Below, one piece after another: positions 24,656 through 32,847 of a stretch of 64,000 bases of DNA. Position 1 is the stretch's first letter, and each line of letters starts with the position of its first letter. The DNA comes from Streptomyces rhizosphaerihabitans. Lineage in GTDB: Bacteria > Actinomycetota > Actinomycetes > Streptomycetales > Streptomycetaceae. The stretch is taken from NCBI RefSeq assembly GCF_025399795.1, contig NZ_JAODTZ010000009.1, positions 1 to 64,000 of the forward strand, written 5' to 3'. The translations under genes and the position numbers were made by a program. The notes beneath the pieces were generated by a model, which worked only from the letters and a program-made list of their open reading frames with translations, had not been told where the DNA came from and did no database searches.

Positions 24656-25165
24656 TTACGGCTCCGGCGGCCGGGTCGCCGGGGGAAGGCCGAGGACACG
24701 GCGAGGGTGGTTGTGACGGGAGCACAGTGGTCTGGCAGATGGCTGGAGGGCCCGGTCGGCTGCCGGCGTGAGGAAGCCGGTCGGGTCGCGCTCGGCACCG
24801 GCGAGCAGGTGGCGGAGCTCGGTGATCGACAGCTCGGTCACCGGACTGTCGCCCTGCTCGGCGTTGACAGTGAGCCGGACGGTTCGGCCGAGGCACTCCG
24901 CAACCGGTGACAACGGGTCGTGGCCGAATCCGAGCATGCTTTCGTCGTTGACGAACCGGTGCCGGTCGCGCCAGTCCTCCAGCCCGTCGCAGCAGGCGGG
25001 GAGGAAGGTGACGCCTGTGGACGTGTCGGTGACGCACAGGCCGTCGGCCGCGAAGAGGCTGTCGAAGGTCAGGGGTCCGTGAAGGAACGAGTCCGGTGCA
25101 CCGGCCGGACAAGACGGGCGATCGCCGTCGCCGTCGACGCCGTTGCAGCCGGCGATGCGCGTCAT
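24656..25165 (-). CDS. Hypothetical partner of condensation-domain protein
   Basis: A 169-residue protein I do not recognise. The core (about residues 25-130) has a regular, folded-looking pattern: SFLHGPLTFDSLF, TFLPACCDGLEDWRDRH, TVRLTVNAEQG. The last 35 residues are basic and irregular and may be read-through into decayed DNA. Its ATG overlaps the stop of the condensation-type gene by 4 bp, which points to a joint function and stoichiometric expression. Confidence 0.6.
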   Translation of the reverse strand: MTRIAGCNGVDGDGDRPSCPAGAPDSFLHGPLTFDSLFAADGLCVTDTSTGVTFLPACCDGLEDWRDRHRFVNDESMLGFGHDPLSPVAECLGRTVRLTVNAEQGDSPVTELSITELRHLLAGAERDPTGFLTPAADRALQPSARPLCSRHNHPRRVLGLPPATRPPEP

Positions 25166-26565
25166 CGCCCTACGACGGTTGGAAAGGCTGCAGGACAAAC
25201 TGAGACGATCAGCTCTCGGAGCTTCTCGATATACAGACGTACGTTCTTGGAAGCGATGTCTGTGTCCGGGTGGCGGCATGCGATCCACAGTCCCTCGTGC
25301 AGCCGGTTGACCCAGGCGCACACCTGATCGCCGTACGACACACGGAGCAGCCCGTACGCTTTTTGTCCGCTCCAGCAGGCCGAACCAGGAGTGAGGCGGG
25401 CGTCCACATACGAGACGATCGAGTACAAGTCGGGTGATGTGGGGCGGAAGCCCTCGCCCAGGAGGCGTAGTACCCGGGCCAGAGGAATGCGCGCCAACGA
25501 CCGATTGGCTTGCAACTGGGCCCGGACCGAGGCGAGCGCGGCGTCGAAGTCCAGTGCCGCAGGTACTTCGATCGGCGCGCCGCCGACATACCAGCCCACG
25601 GAGTCCGACCACGCGGACTTCAGCCGGGTGTGGAACGGCACGACCGTGCGGTAGACCGGTTGCCCGCCGAGTTCGTGGACGATCAGACTGGTTGCGGCCA
25701 GGACGCCCACCAGGCTGCCGCCGTAGGGCCGGCAGTACGTCTCGAACGCCGCGGCCGCGTCCGCATCGACGAGCGGCTCGCGCATGAGCTTTTGGACGGG
25801 CAGAGCGTCGCCGGGCTGCAGGCCCAGATCGACAGGGAACTCCGGAAGCCTTCCGTCGCACCGGCCGATGAACTCCCGCCAGCGCGTGACGATCGCGTGT
25901 GTGTCGTCGATGCCGTTCGCGTTCGCCCGCTCCTGCTCGCAGAAGTCCACATAGCTCGCGACCGGTGCGGCGGTGAGGGGCTGCCCTGCGACATGTGCCG
26001 TGTACAACTCCTGCACCTCGTACGGGATGCGCTGCAGCGAGTAGGCGTCGACGTTGGTGTGGTCAAATGCCAGATACACGCTGGTGGAGTCCTCGCGGAC
26101 GACCGCCGCGTAGATGAGGTTGGGCCAGCCGAGAGCATCTGCCGCCTCGTCGAAACGGTCCTGCAAATGCTCGGCCAGCAGGTTCGCATCGGCGAAGTCG
26201 CCCACCACTTCGCGGTAGAGCGTGACATCGTCCTGGTCGAGAGTGAACCGGTGCATCTCGTCGCCCGCCCATCTGAACCCGCTGCGCAGCGTCTCGTGGC
26301 GCAGTGTCCAGCCGCGTAGGGCCTGTTCCAGCGCGTCGAGGTCGACTTGGCCGGGCAGGTCGAAAGCCGTACCGAGCCAGGTCGGCACGAACAGGCCCCC
26401 CTCGCGCACCGACCGCGCCGTTCTGATGTGCGACTCCTGGATGTACGCCGGCGGCCGCGGATCCGTCGGCAGCACCGTCGCGGCCGCGACGGTCGCAGGG
26501 CTGAACCCCCACTCCACAAGCCGTCCAGGCCGGACCTCGCAGCGCTGAATATCAGAAATTCGCAC
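25162..26565 (-). CDS. Stand-alone condensation-domain acyltransferase
   Basis: A 467-residue protein of the NRPS condensation/chloramphenicol-acetyltransferase superfamily. The catalytic HxxxD appears as DHTNVDAY (about residues 177-184), preceded by typical donor-side features (ALRGWTLRHETLRSGF) and followed by the bridge-like VPFHTRLKSAWSDSVGWYVGG. No adenylation, carrier or thioesterase domains exist nearby, so it is a free-standing enzyme that may form an ester or amide with a carrier- or CoA-bound acyl group. GTG start with AAGGAG upstream. Translationally coupled to the downstream hypothetical gene. Confidence 0.82.
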   Translation of the reverse strand: MRISDIQRCEVRPGRLVEWGFSPATVAAATVLPTDPRPPAYIQESHIRTARSVREGGLFVPTWLGTAFDLPGQVDLDALEQALRGWTLRHETLRSGFRWAGDEMHRFTLDQDDVTLYREVVGDFADANLLAEHLQDRFDEAADALGWPNLIYAAVVREDSTSVYLAFDHTNVDAYSLQRIPYEVQELYTAHVAGQPLTAAPVASYVDFCEQERANANGIDDTHAIVTRWREFIGRCDGRLPEFPVDLGLQPGDALPVQKLMREPLVDADAAAAFETYCRPYGGSLVGVLAATSLIVHELGGQPVYRTVVPFHTRLKSAWSDSVGWYVGGAPIEVPAALDFDAALASVRAQLQANRSLARIPLARVLRLLGEGFRPTSPDLYSIVSYVDARLTPGSACWSGQKAYGLLRVSYGDQVCAWVNRLHEGLWIACRHPDTDIASKNVRLYIEKLRELIVSVCPAAFPTVVGR

Positions 26566-26973
26566 AGTGGCGTCTCCTTGTCGGAAAACACGGGCTTGAT
26601 CAACGTGGAGTCACGTGCGAGCGCCGTCTGCCGTTTCGCCTGCAAATCAGCAGAAGGTGTGGCACGTCGAACGGTAAAGCGACCCGTCCATCGCCCCGCA
26701 TTCAACGGCCGTTCATGCGCCTGCCTGTAGGGACTGCCGCGATGCCAGGGACGAGATGCTGCTGTCCGGCGCCGACCGGCTCGGGACCTGGCCTGCCGCG
26801 GCAACGGCTCGACGAGTGATCGCAGTTCGTCCGAGACGCCTCCACGGCCAACGGTCGCCTCTCCGCCGCGATCGGCATGACAAGAGCAACGAGCAACCAG
26901 ACCGACAGTCACATGATCGACGGCATCTGTCGGGACCTTTTGGCCCAGCACGGCGACTTGGAAGGCGGCACGC
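26566..26973. other. Intergenic, no supported gene
   Basis: About 400 bp with short broken frames on both strands and lower codon regularity than neighbours. Probably holds the promoter of the condensation-type gene and decayed DNA. Confidence 0.5.
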
Positions 26974-27002
26974 CATAACCCCTGTTGCTTTTCCAGCGTT
27001 TG
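26974..27002 (+). promoter_or_regulatory. Sigma-BldN-like promoter candidate for the chaplin gene
   Basis: CATAAC at 26974-26979, a 17-bp spacer and CGTTTG at 26997-27002. This resembles the CGTAAC-N16/17-CGTTGA consensus I recall for sigma-BldN, known to drive chaplins. Two mismatches. Confidence 0.4.
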
Positions 27003-27050
27003 CAGATGTGCGGGTGAGTACCCGCAGTGATATTAGGAAGGTAAAGATCT

Positions 27051-27755
27051 ATGAGACGGGCTACTCGAAACCGTGTGCTCGCTGTCGCCGCCGCATCCGG
27101 CGCGTTGGCCGTGGCTCTTCCCGCGTCCGCCGTCTTCGCAGCCGACGGTGCTGACGCCGGGGCTACGGCGGCCGGTTCACCCGGGGTGCTCTCCGGGAAC
27201 AACATCCAGATTCCATTGTCCGGGGCGGTGAACCTCTGCGGCAACACGGTGGACGTCGTGGGGCTGCTCAACCCGGCCGTGGGCAACGTGTGCAAAAACA
27301 ACAAGGACACGGCCAAGGCCGACGGTGCGGAAACCGACGGCGGATCGGACAGGTCAGGCGAAGCCTCGGCTGATGGCCGCGTCAAGGACTCGCCCGGGCT
27401 GATCTCAGGCAACGGTCTGCAGCTCCCGGTCGATCTGCCCGTGAACGTTTCTGGGAACAGTGTCAACGCGGTCGGCGTGGGTAACCCGGCGGTCGGCAAC
27501 CAGTCGGTCAACGGCGGTGACCACTCTCACCGTCACGTCCCCCGAACAACTCCGGCCCCCAAGCCCTCGGCCCCGACGCCCCCAGCGTCGCGAGCCCCGG
27601 CCCCCCGGCATCAGGCCGTTCCGAACACCCCGGACACGGCGACGTCCACGCTGGCCCACACAGGAGCGGATCTGACTGTCCCAGCCCTCGCCGGCGGCGC
27701 CGTGTCCCTCTTTGCGGGTGCGGTCTTGTACCGCCGCTTCCGTCCAAGTCGCTGA
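27051..27755 (+). CDS. Long chaplin with two chaplin domains and LAxTG sorting signal
   Basis: A 234-residue surface protein. Signal peptide (residues 1-30, ending SAVFA), chaplin domain 1 at about 43-83 (GVLSGNNIQIP then LCGNTVDVVGLLNPAVGNVC), a charged linker, chaplin domain 2 at about 122-160, a Pro-rich wall-spanning region, then LAHTG, a hydrophobic stretch and a RRFRPSR tail for sortase (class E type). Long chaplins are anchored to the wall and help assemble the amyloid-like hydrophobic sheath of aerial hyphae. Domain 2 has Ser in place of both conserved Cys (VSGNSVNAVG and GNQS), which is unusual. Confidence 0.93.
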   Translation: MRRATRNRVLAVAAASGALAVALPASAVFAADGADAGATAAGSPGVLSGNNIQIPLSGAVNLCGNTVDVVGLLNPAVGNVCKNNKDTAKADGAETDGGSDRSGEASADGRVKDSPGLISGNGLQLPVDLPVNVSGNSVNAVGVGNPAVGNQSVNGGDHSHRHVPRTTPAPKPSAPTPPASRAPAPRHQAVPNTPDTATSTLAHTGADLTVPALAGGAVSLFAGAVLYRRFRPSR

Positions 27756-28189
27756 TACAGATGCCCGTACAGCCCCATCGAACGTGTTTGGTGGGGCCCA
27801 GGCGGGCTGCCGGTGCCTGTCCGCCCTCCGTGCCATGGCATCGACGTGAGCACCTCGCCACTGGAGCAGCTGGTGCCGCACGCAATGTGCGGTCGCTGCG
27901 GCTCCCTGACTGTTGATTGCCGGTCAGCTCGACCATCCCGGTCGGTTCGGCGGCCTCGGCGCCGGCGCGTAGCGAGCCGTCCTGGTCCGGAGCGGGATGC
28001 CGGCGATGGTCGGGCATGGCTCGGATCGCGTGGCGCACCGGCTCGGTGACCGCGTATCGGACCGAGAAGAAGGTGCGTCACGGACGTGGGTGAGGAGTGC
28101 CTCCGCGGATCCGGCCGCTGTCGGTGCGGACGAGGATGTCGGTGCCGTGCCGGTGTGTGTCGGGGATCTGCGCGAGATCGTCGTCCAGC
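27756..28189. other. Intergenic, no supported gene
   Basis: About 430 bp of GC-rich sequence with only irregular frames; no signal peptide, HTH or family motif seen. It probably belongs to the decayed mobile DNA that continues to the right. Confidence 0.4.
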
Positions 28190-28810
28190 ACCGCTATGTG
28201 ATCCGAGGCGATGTCGGCCTGGACCACCTGCCGACCCTTTCCGCCGGGGAGGAGATCGCCAGCCCCCGGTACGAGCGCCGTGACTGTACCCGGCTCGCAA
28301 GGCCCAGCGGGAGCTGTCCCACAAGGTCAGGGATGACGGAGTCAACCGGCCAAGGCGCGGTACAAGGTCGCCAGGGTCCACGCGAGGATCGCCGGCCGGC
28401 GCCGCGAGATGCTCCATCAGCCGACCACTCGGCTCGTGCGTGAAAATCAACGCTCGTGATCGAGGACGTGACCGTGCGCAGCATGGTCAAGAACGCGACC
28501 TGGGGCATGTTCCGCTCCATGCTGGAGTACAAAGCCCAGTGGTAGGGCGCGAGGTGATCGCCGTGGATCGGTGGTTCCCTCGTCCAGGCTGTGCTCCGTC
28601 TGCGGCACCGTCCAGGAGATGCCACTCAGTGTCCGCACCTGGACGTGCGCCTGCGGGGCCCATGACCGGGACGTGAACGCGGCGAAGATCCCTCTGGCCG
28701 CCGGGCCGGCGGAGTCTGTCCGTGGAGCTGGGGTAAGACCTCGACGGAGTTCTCCGGGCGGGCAGTCGGCGATGAAATAGGAAACCCCGAGGCGCGAGCC
28801 GTAGAAATCC
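28190..28810 (+). pseudogene. TnpB (IS200/IS605, OrfB) remnant
   Basis: Fragments of one TnpB-like protein can be followed across several frames. These are LPTLSAGEEIASPRYERRD, then KARYKVARVHARI-like text, [35 protein letters not shown] and [12 protein letters not shown]. The zinc-finger RuvC end follows ([29 protein letters not shown]), closing [16 protein letters not shown]. Frameshifts, an in-frame stop after KAQW and small deletions make it inactive. No TnpA or intact ends recognised. Confidence 0.8.
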
Positions 28811-29020
28811 CTCCCGCTCACGACGGGGAGGAAGCCAACCGCTGTTTCAGGTCGCGTGGGCTTCAGGCGTTCGGCGATCCGGCCAGGTTCGAAGCGGGCC
28901 CCGGGCATGGACGAGGCCGACGCGGTGAGTGAGTTCACGGCTCGCCATCGAGCCTGGGAGGACTGGCGAACTTCGGAGTGTGGGACACGGTCGGCGGGTC
29001 GGCGGCGGGCCCAAGGAAAA

Positions 29021-29061
29021 CGGAGGCGGCGTGAACGCTTTATGCGTTCACGCCGCCTCCG
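29021..29061. terminator. Strong hairpin terminator
   Basis: Perfect 17-bp arms beginning CGGAGGCGGC and ending GCCGCCTCCG with a 7-nt loop (CTTTATG). It is downstream of the leftward secreted-protein gene ending at 29184. Confidence 0.85.
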
Positions 29062-29183
29062 TGCAAACCGATGCAGAGATGGCGCCGGCTAGATCGAAAA
29101 GGTATGCAGGTAAAAGACCTTGCGCCACGCGTAAAGCAGTGGCACTGCGCCGACGGGAACGGAGGGCGCGAGTGGGAGGCCGG

Positions 29184-29468
29184 TCAGAACGCCCGGCTGT
29201 TGCAACCCATGTCGGAACCGAGATGGCTCTTCTGCGCGCCCGCGGCCCCTTCTCCGTTCAGCAGGTTGCCGGCCAGGCCGGTGAGGGCGCCGACGCTGCC
29301 GAGCACCTCGATGTTCATGTCGTGCGAGCGGCACTCGACGCCCTGCGTGATGTCGATGCTGTCGGTGTCGTGGCCCTCGTCGCCGTATGCGAAAGCGGTG
29401 TTGGCACCAAAGGAGCCGACACTGCCGAGGAGGACGCTCAGAAGAACTACCTTGTGCAACTTGCGCAT
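29184..29468 (-). CDS. Small secreted protein, CxSHD family (copy 1)
   Basis: A 94-residue exported protein. Signal peptide residues 1-27 (MRKLHKVVLL to NTAFA). The mature part contains ITQGVECRSHDMNIEVLG, GALTGLAGNLLNGEGAAGAQ and MGCNSRAF. Two Cys, one in CxSH and one in MGCN, probably form a disulfide. It is paralogous to genes at 31251 and 31750. I do not recognise a named family, although the CxSHDxNxxVLG...LxGN pattern recalls the chaplin CGN...VxVIGLLNPAxGN motif. Good Shine-Dalgarno (AAGGAG). Confidence 0.85.
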   Translation of the reverse strand: MRKLHKVVLLSVLLGSVGSFGANTAFAYGDEGHDTDSIDITQGVECRSHDMNIEVLGSVGALTGLAGNLLNGEGAAGAQKSHLGSDMGCNSRAF

Positions 29469-29541
29469 GTGAAGCTCCTTGGAGGAAGTGCGGGGATCCG
29501 ACCTGTTGAGTCAGGACTGCGAATGTGCAGGGGGCGGGCTG

Positions 29542-30117
29542 TCAGCCGAGTCGGGGAAGTCCCAGTTGTCCGACGGGAGGGGCCGCGATCTGCCCGAGGG
29601 CGACCGGAGCCAGTTCCGGTGCGCTCGTGGGCGTGACCGTCGGGTCGACGAGCGGGTTCACCTGAGGGTTGAGCTGCGGGTTCACCTGGGGGGCGACCAT
29701 CATCGGGCCCCCTGAGTCGAGTACCTGGGGTACCGCTACCTGCGGGGCCACTTGCGGCATGACCTGCGGCATGACCTGCGGCACGACCTGTGACGGTGCG
29801 GCCTGCGCCGGCTGTGCGGGTGCGGCCTGCGCGAACCGTGCGGGGGCGGCCTGTTGCGGGTTCGACGTGCTGGAGGCCTGGGCCGTTCCCTGTGATGAGG
29901 CCGAGGCCGAGGCGTATCCGGTCTGCTGTGGCCCCGACGGGGCGGCCTGTGGGGCTGGTTGGGGAGCCGCGGCCGGAGAGGCCGGCTGATCCGGAACCGA
30001 TGCCGGGGTGGTACTGAGGCGCCCCTCCGGTGAGTCGGCATAGCTGCCGCTGGCGCCGATGCCGGCCAAACCACTGGCCGCCGCGACGACGAGCGCGGCC
30101 TTGTGAAGCTTCCGCAT
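29542..30117 (-). CDS. Secreted Pro/Gln/Ala-rich repeat protein
   Basis: A 191-residue exported protein with signal peptide (residues 1-27, to SGSYA). The rest is low-complexity: Ala/Pro/Ser/Gln-rich first, then short repeats (VMPQVMPQVAPQV and PQVNPQLNPQVNP), ending in VGQLGLPRLG. No Cys in the mature part. The NPQ-type repeat is shared with the divergent gene at 30575. Likely an extended, disordered wall or matrix component. Leader GAGGGTTTCATGCG is near-identical to that at 35470. Function unknown. Confidence 0.8.
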   Translation of the reverse strand: MRKLHKAALVVAAASGLAGIGASGSYADSPEGRLSTTPASVPDQPASPAAAPQPAPQAAPSGPQQTGYASASASSQGTAQASSTSNPQQAAPARFAQAAPAQPAQAAPSQVVPQVMPQVMPQVAPQVAVPQVLDSGGPMMVAPQVNPQLNPQVNPLVDPTVTPTSAPELAPVALGQIAAPPVGQLGLPRLG

Positions 30118-30348
30118 GAAACCCTCGGCCCTTCGTTACCTGAGATGTGAGTCCATTGCAATCAATGCGGTCACGCGTGCAGTTGGTGCGTCACTCGCAT
30201 CGCGCCGGAGGCTACGGTTATCTCGAGGAGCACGCGGACTTCGTATCGGAGATGGCAGCGGATCCTCTACCTTTCAATGGTTTACGGTCGCTGCCCTCCC
30301 CTCCGAGGAACGAGATTTCGGCGCCGTGGTCACGGCACTCGACGGGCC

Positions 30349-30411
30349 GTCACCCATTTGCCGTCTGCCGGCCCGGGCGTCACGGCTCGCACGCCGCACC
30401 GAATGGGTGAC
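30349..30411. promoter_or_regulatory. Long-range inverted repeat in divergent intergenic region
   Basis: GTCACCCATT (30349-30358) and AATGGGTGAC (30402-30411) are exact complements 43 bp apart, midway in the 457-bp gap between divergent secreted-protein genes. They could be paired regulator sites. A T7 run lies about 20-40 bp further right. Nothing else is evident in this gap. Confidence 0.4.
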
Positions 30412-30574
30412 CACACCCCCGCACCCGTTTCGAGCCCGTGTTTTTTTCGTTCCCCACGGGGCGATAGGGATGGCCCATCGCGGCCGAATGGAGCAGCGAG
30501 GACAGCGAAGACTGCGCTGCCGCATCGGCACATCAGCTTCCGTGTACAGGTCAATTGAAGAGCCGAGGAAACTC

Positions 30575-31054
30575 ATGCGTATGCTTCACAAGATCGCGCT
30601 CGTCGCCGCAACAGCCGGCGGCCTGGCCGGCGTCGGCGCCGGCTCAAGCTTCGCCGTCACCCCGTCCGCACCCAACGGCGTTGCACCGCACCCGGTTTCG
30701 CAGCCCGACGCCCAGGCCGCATCGGCGTCCTCCGCTCAGGCGACCGCGCAGACCTATGGCTCGCCGGCTCCGCAACAGCTGGCACCGTCGCGTGGCACTC
30801 AGGTTTCCCCGCAGGTCAACCCGCAGCTGAATCCGCAGCTCAGCCCGCGGATCTCTCCTGAAGCGCCGCAGAAGCAACAGGGCGCTTCGGCGGGGCAGGC
30901 CAACCTGTTCCGTCCGTACCAGGAGTGCAGCCCGCAGACCCTGCTCGACGCGAACGTCCCGGTTGCCCTGCTCGCCTCATCCCAGACCCGGGGCGTCGAG
31001 TGCACCCAGGCCAACAGCCAGACGAACTCTTTCGCCAACGTGCAGCAGCACTGA
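30575..31054 (+). CDS. Secreted protein with NPQ stalk and RPYQEC domain
   Basis: A 159-residue exported protein. Signal peptide residues 1-27 (MRMLHKIALVAA to GSSFA), a Ala/Ser/Gln/Pro stalk with QVNPQLNPQLSP repeat (about 90-105), then a C-terminal domain FRPYQECSPQTLLDANVP with a second Cys near the end (GVECTQANSQ). This C-terminal domain recurs in the 81-residue protein at 35225, and the stalk resembles the one at 29542, so the protein combines both types. Two Cys may pair. Family not recognised. Confidence 0.82.
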   Translation: MRMLHKIALVAATAGGLAGVGAGSSFAVTPSAPNGVAPHPVSQPDAQAASASSAQATAQTYGSPAPQQLAPSRGTQVSPQVNPQLNPQLSPRISPEAPQKQQGASAGQANLFRPYQECSPQTLLDANVPVALLASSQTRGVECTQANSQTNSFANVQQH

Positions 31055-31205
31055 CGGACGATCACGTCGATGCCGGGCACGGGCGGCGGACGGACCGGGC
31101 TCGGCTCACCCTGCGATACGGATTTCGGTGCTTCCGTGGCGACATGAAGCCAGCGTGTCGTTGTCCATTTCAAGGCTTTTGTCGCTAATGTTCTGCCCTG
31201 TAACC

Positions 31206-31225
31206 GCGATCTACCCACAGATCGC
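31206..31225 (+). promoter_or_regulatory. Conserved leader hairpin, copy 1
   Basis: GCGATC-N8-GATCGC 26 bp upstream of the ATG at 31251; an equivalent element precedes the paralogue at 31750. Confidence 0.5.
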
Positions 31226-31250
31226 AAAAACTCACCCCCACGGAGATGAA

Positions 31251-31532
31251 ATGCGCAAGCTTCGCAACGTTGCCGTCCTGGTCGCTGCCATCGGCAGCAT
31301 CGGACTCGTAGGCGGTACGGCCTACGCTGGCGGTCACGGCGAGGGCGGCGGCGACCAGTTCAGCGTCACGCAGAGCTCCAACTGCAAGTCGCACGACCTG
31401 AACCTCGACGTCCTCGGCCAGGTCGGCGTGCTGAACGGCCTGCTGGGCAACGCCCTCAACGGCGAAGGCAACCCGGGCGCCCAGTCCACCTCGCTCGGCT
31501 CCAGCATGGGCTGCAACAACAGCGCCTTCTGA
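31251..31532 (+). CDS. Small secreted protein, CxSHD family (copy 2)
   Basis: A 93-residue exported protein. Signal peptide 1-26 (MRKLRNVAVLVAAIG to TAYA), then GGDQFSVTQSSNCKSHDLNL, DVLGQVGVLNGLLGNALNGE and a C-terminal TSLGSSMGCNNSAF. Two Cys. Mature part is about 67 residues, Gly/Asn-rich with a hydrophobic alternating centre, like a small amyloid-prone surface protein. It has a close tandem copy at 31750 and a more distant one at 29184. Clear GGAG ribosome site and terminator. Confidence 0.88.
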   Translation: MRKLRNVAVLVAAIGSIGLVGGTAYAGGHGEGGGDQFSVTQSSNCKSHDLNLDVLGQVGVLNGLLGNALNGEGNPGAQSTSLGSSMGCNNSAF

Positions 31533-31562
31533 AGTCCCCTCAGGCGTAAAGACGCCGAACCA

Positions 31563-31608
31563 TGAACGGTCCCGGCACTGGGCCTCAGGCAAGTGCCGGG
31601 ACCGTTCA
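31563..31608 (+). terminator. Hairpin terminator between tandem copies
   Basis: Perfect 17-bp arms (TGAACGGTCC... and ...GGACCGTTCA) with a 12-nt loop, 31 bp after the stop of the 31251 gene. Confidence 0.85.
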
Positions 31609-31703
31609 CGTGCGCCAAACCACTTCCGAGGCGGCGCAGCGTGGCGCTGGACGCTTCCGGGCACTCCGTTCTGGCGCCGTTGAACCCTTCGCGTCACATA
31701 GAG

Positions 31704-31722
31704 GCGATCCCTCGCGGATCGC
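31704..31722 (+). promoter_or_regulatory. Conserved leader hairpin, copy 2
   Basis: GCGATC-N7-GATCGC, 28 bp before the ATG at 31750, followed by CATTTACCTCAC that matches the CAAAAACTCAC of copy 1. Confidence 0.5.
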
Positions 31723-31749
31723 ATTTACCTCACTTCTTCTGGAGATGAC

Positions 31750-32034
31750 ATGCGCAAGCTCCGCACGGCCGCTGTCCTGATGGCCGTCCTCGGAAACGTC
31801 GGACTTCTGGGCGTCAGCGTCGCCCACGCAGATCAGGGCATGGGCGGCGGCGACCAGTTCAGCGTCACGCAGAGCAACACCTGTCAGTCGCACGACCTGA
31901 ACCTCGACATCCTCGGTCAGGTCGGCATCGGCAACGGGCTGGGCGGCAACCTGCTGGGCGGCGAGGGCAGCCCGGGGGCCCAGAAGACGTCGCTGGGCTC
32001 AACCGTGGGCTGCAGCAACCATTTTGGCGGCTAA
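31750..32034 (+). CDS. Small secreted protein, CxSHD family (copy 3)
   Basis: A 94-residue exported protein, a tandem paralogue of the 31251 gene. Signal peptide 1-27 (MRKLRTAAVL to VAHA), then GGGDQFSVTQSNTCQSHDLN, LDILGQVGIGNGLGGNLLGG and the end TSLGSTVGCSNHFGG. The two Cys are conserved. The promoter/leader region is also duplicated (GCGATC dyad, GGAGATGA ribosome site), so the whole transcription unit was copied. Confidence 0.88.
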   Translation: MRKLRTAAVLMAVLGNVGLLGVSVAHADQGMGGGDQFSVTQSNTCQSHDLNLDILGQVGIGNGLGGNLLGGEGSPGAQKTSLGSTVGCSNHFGG

Positions 32035-32379
32035 GAACTCACAGATGAACAACATGTGGGCGAGTGGCTCATCGACCTGCAAGGTCAAGTCCCGAAACCC
32101 ACAGTTCAGCTGTCTGCAAGCCCTGAGCCCGGCGTTTCGGGCCTGCCGTCGAATCGGCCCCGAACATGCCGATGGGTTTGCCTGAGTTCCGAACACAGCA
32201 GCGGCCTTCGCCTGATCCTGTGCTCCGTCACGGAAGCATGGGATCAACGCGAAGGCCGTAGCTGTGTGGCTGTTGCACCAGGGCGTCCCGAGGGATGCGA
32301 TTGCCGGACCGTCATGCTTTTCGACGAGACTCAGTGCCGGTCCGACCGGGCGGCGCGATGCGCTGTTCGAGCTGAGTGA

Positions 32380-32770
32380 TGCCCTGCCATGTGCAGTCCG
32401 GTGAGGTCGTTGGCCGAGCCGTCGTCGGAGCCTGAGCACCCGCGCCTGCCCGCCGACTGGGGCGGAGACGGAAGTGCATGACTCGATCCGAACGCATCCG
32501 GCCCAGTAACTCCACGGGCAGGTCCGCGAGCAGGAAGACCAGGCGGGTCACGTCGTAGCCGGCATCAAAGACGACCAGGACGGGTGGATCGCCGATGTGC
32601 CACTGGCCTGCCCGTGCAACCGCTGGAGCGTCTCTGGGGCCTGGCCGGCCGTGACGGCATCCCGCCGCAGTCGGAGAACGTCCGGCACAGCCCTCCAGAC
32701 GTCCGGCCCGGCTCCACAGCGGCAACGAAGCAGTAGGGCCTACCGGGGACGGGGAACTCCGGTCTGCTTC
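32380..32770 (-). pseudogene. IS701-like DDE transposase remnant
   Basis: On the minus strand, pieces of one transposase can be read in shifted frames: RPYCFVAAVEPGRTS, then PVLVVFDAGYDVTRLVFLLA (first conserved Asp of the DDE core) and DLPVELLGRMRSDRVM. These match, from memory, the middle of IS701-family transposases (FVAALEPGRTSW and DAGYDVTRL). Both ends are missing and frames are broken. The 32036-32380 stretch shows no gene. Confidence 0.72.
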
Positions 32771-32798
32771 GGGTAGGAGACCTGCCTCTTCGAAAACG

Positions 32799-32836
32799 AA
32801 ATGCTGGTCCGGGAACCCTTCCCCGGACCAGCATTT
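32799..32836. terminator. Hairpin terminator
   Basis: 15-bp arms AAATGCTGGTCCGGG and its complement with an 8-nt loop, just downstream of the leftward gene ending at 32848; flanked by A- and T-rich ends. Confidence 0.85.
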
Positions 32837-32847
32837 TCCGTGAGCGC

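Noticed and set aside
24656..26565. NRPS biosynthetic gene cluster
   Set aside because: Only a single condensation-type domain is present; no adenylation, carrier, thioesterase or tailoring genes nearby.
29184..32034. Small secreted genes as rodlins
   Set aside because: Rodlins are about 130 residues with a different sequence; these proteins share no rodlin motif that I recognise.
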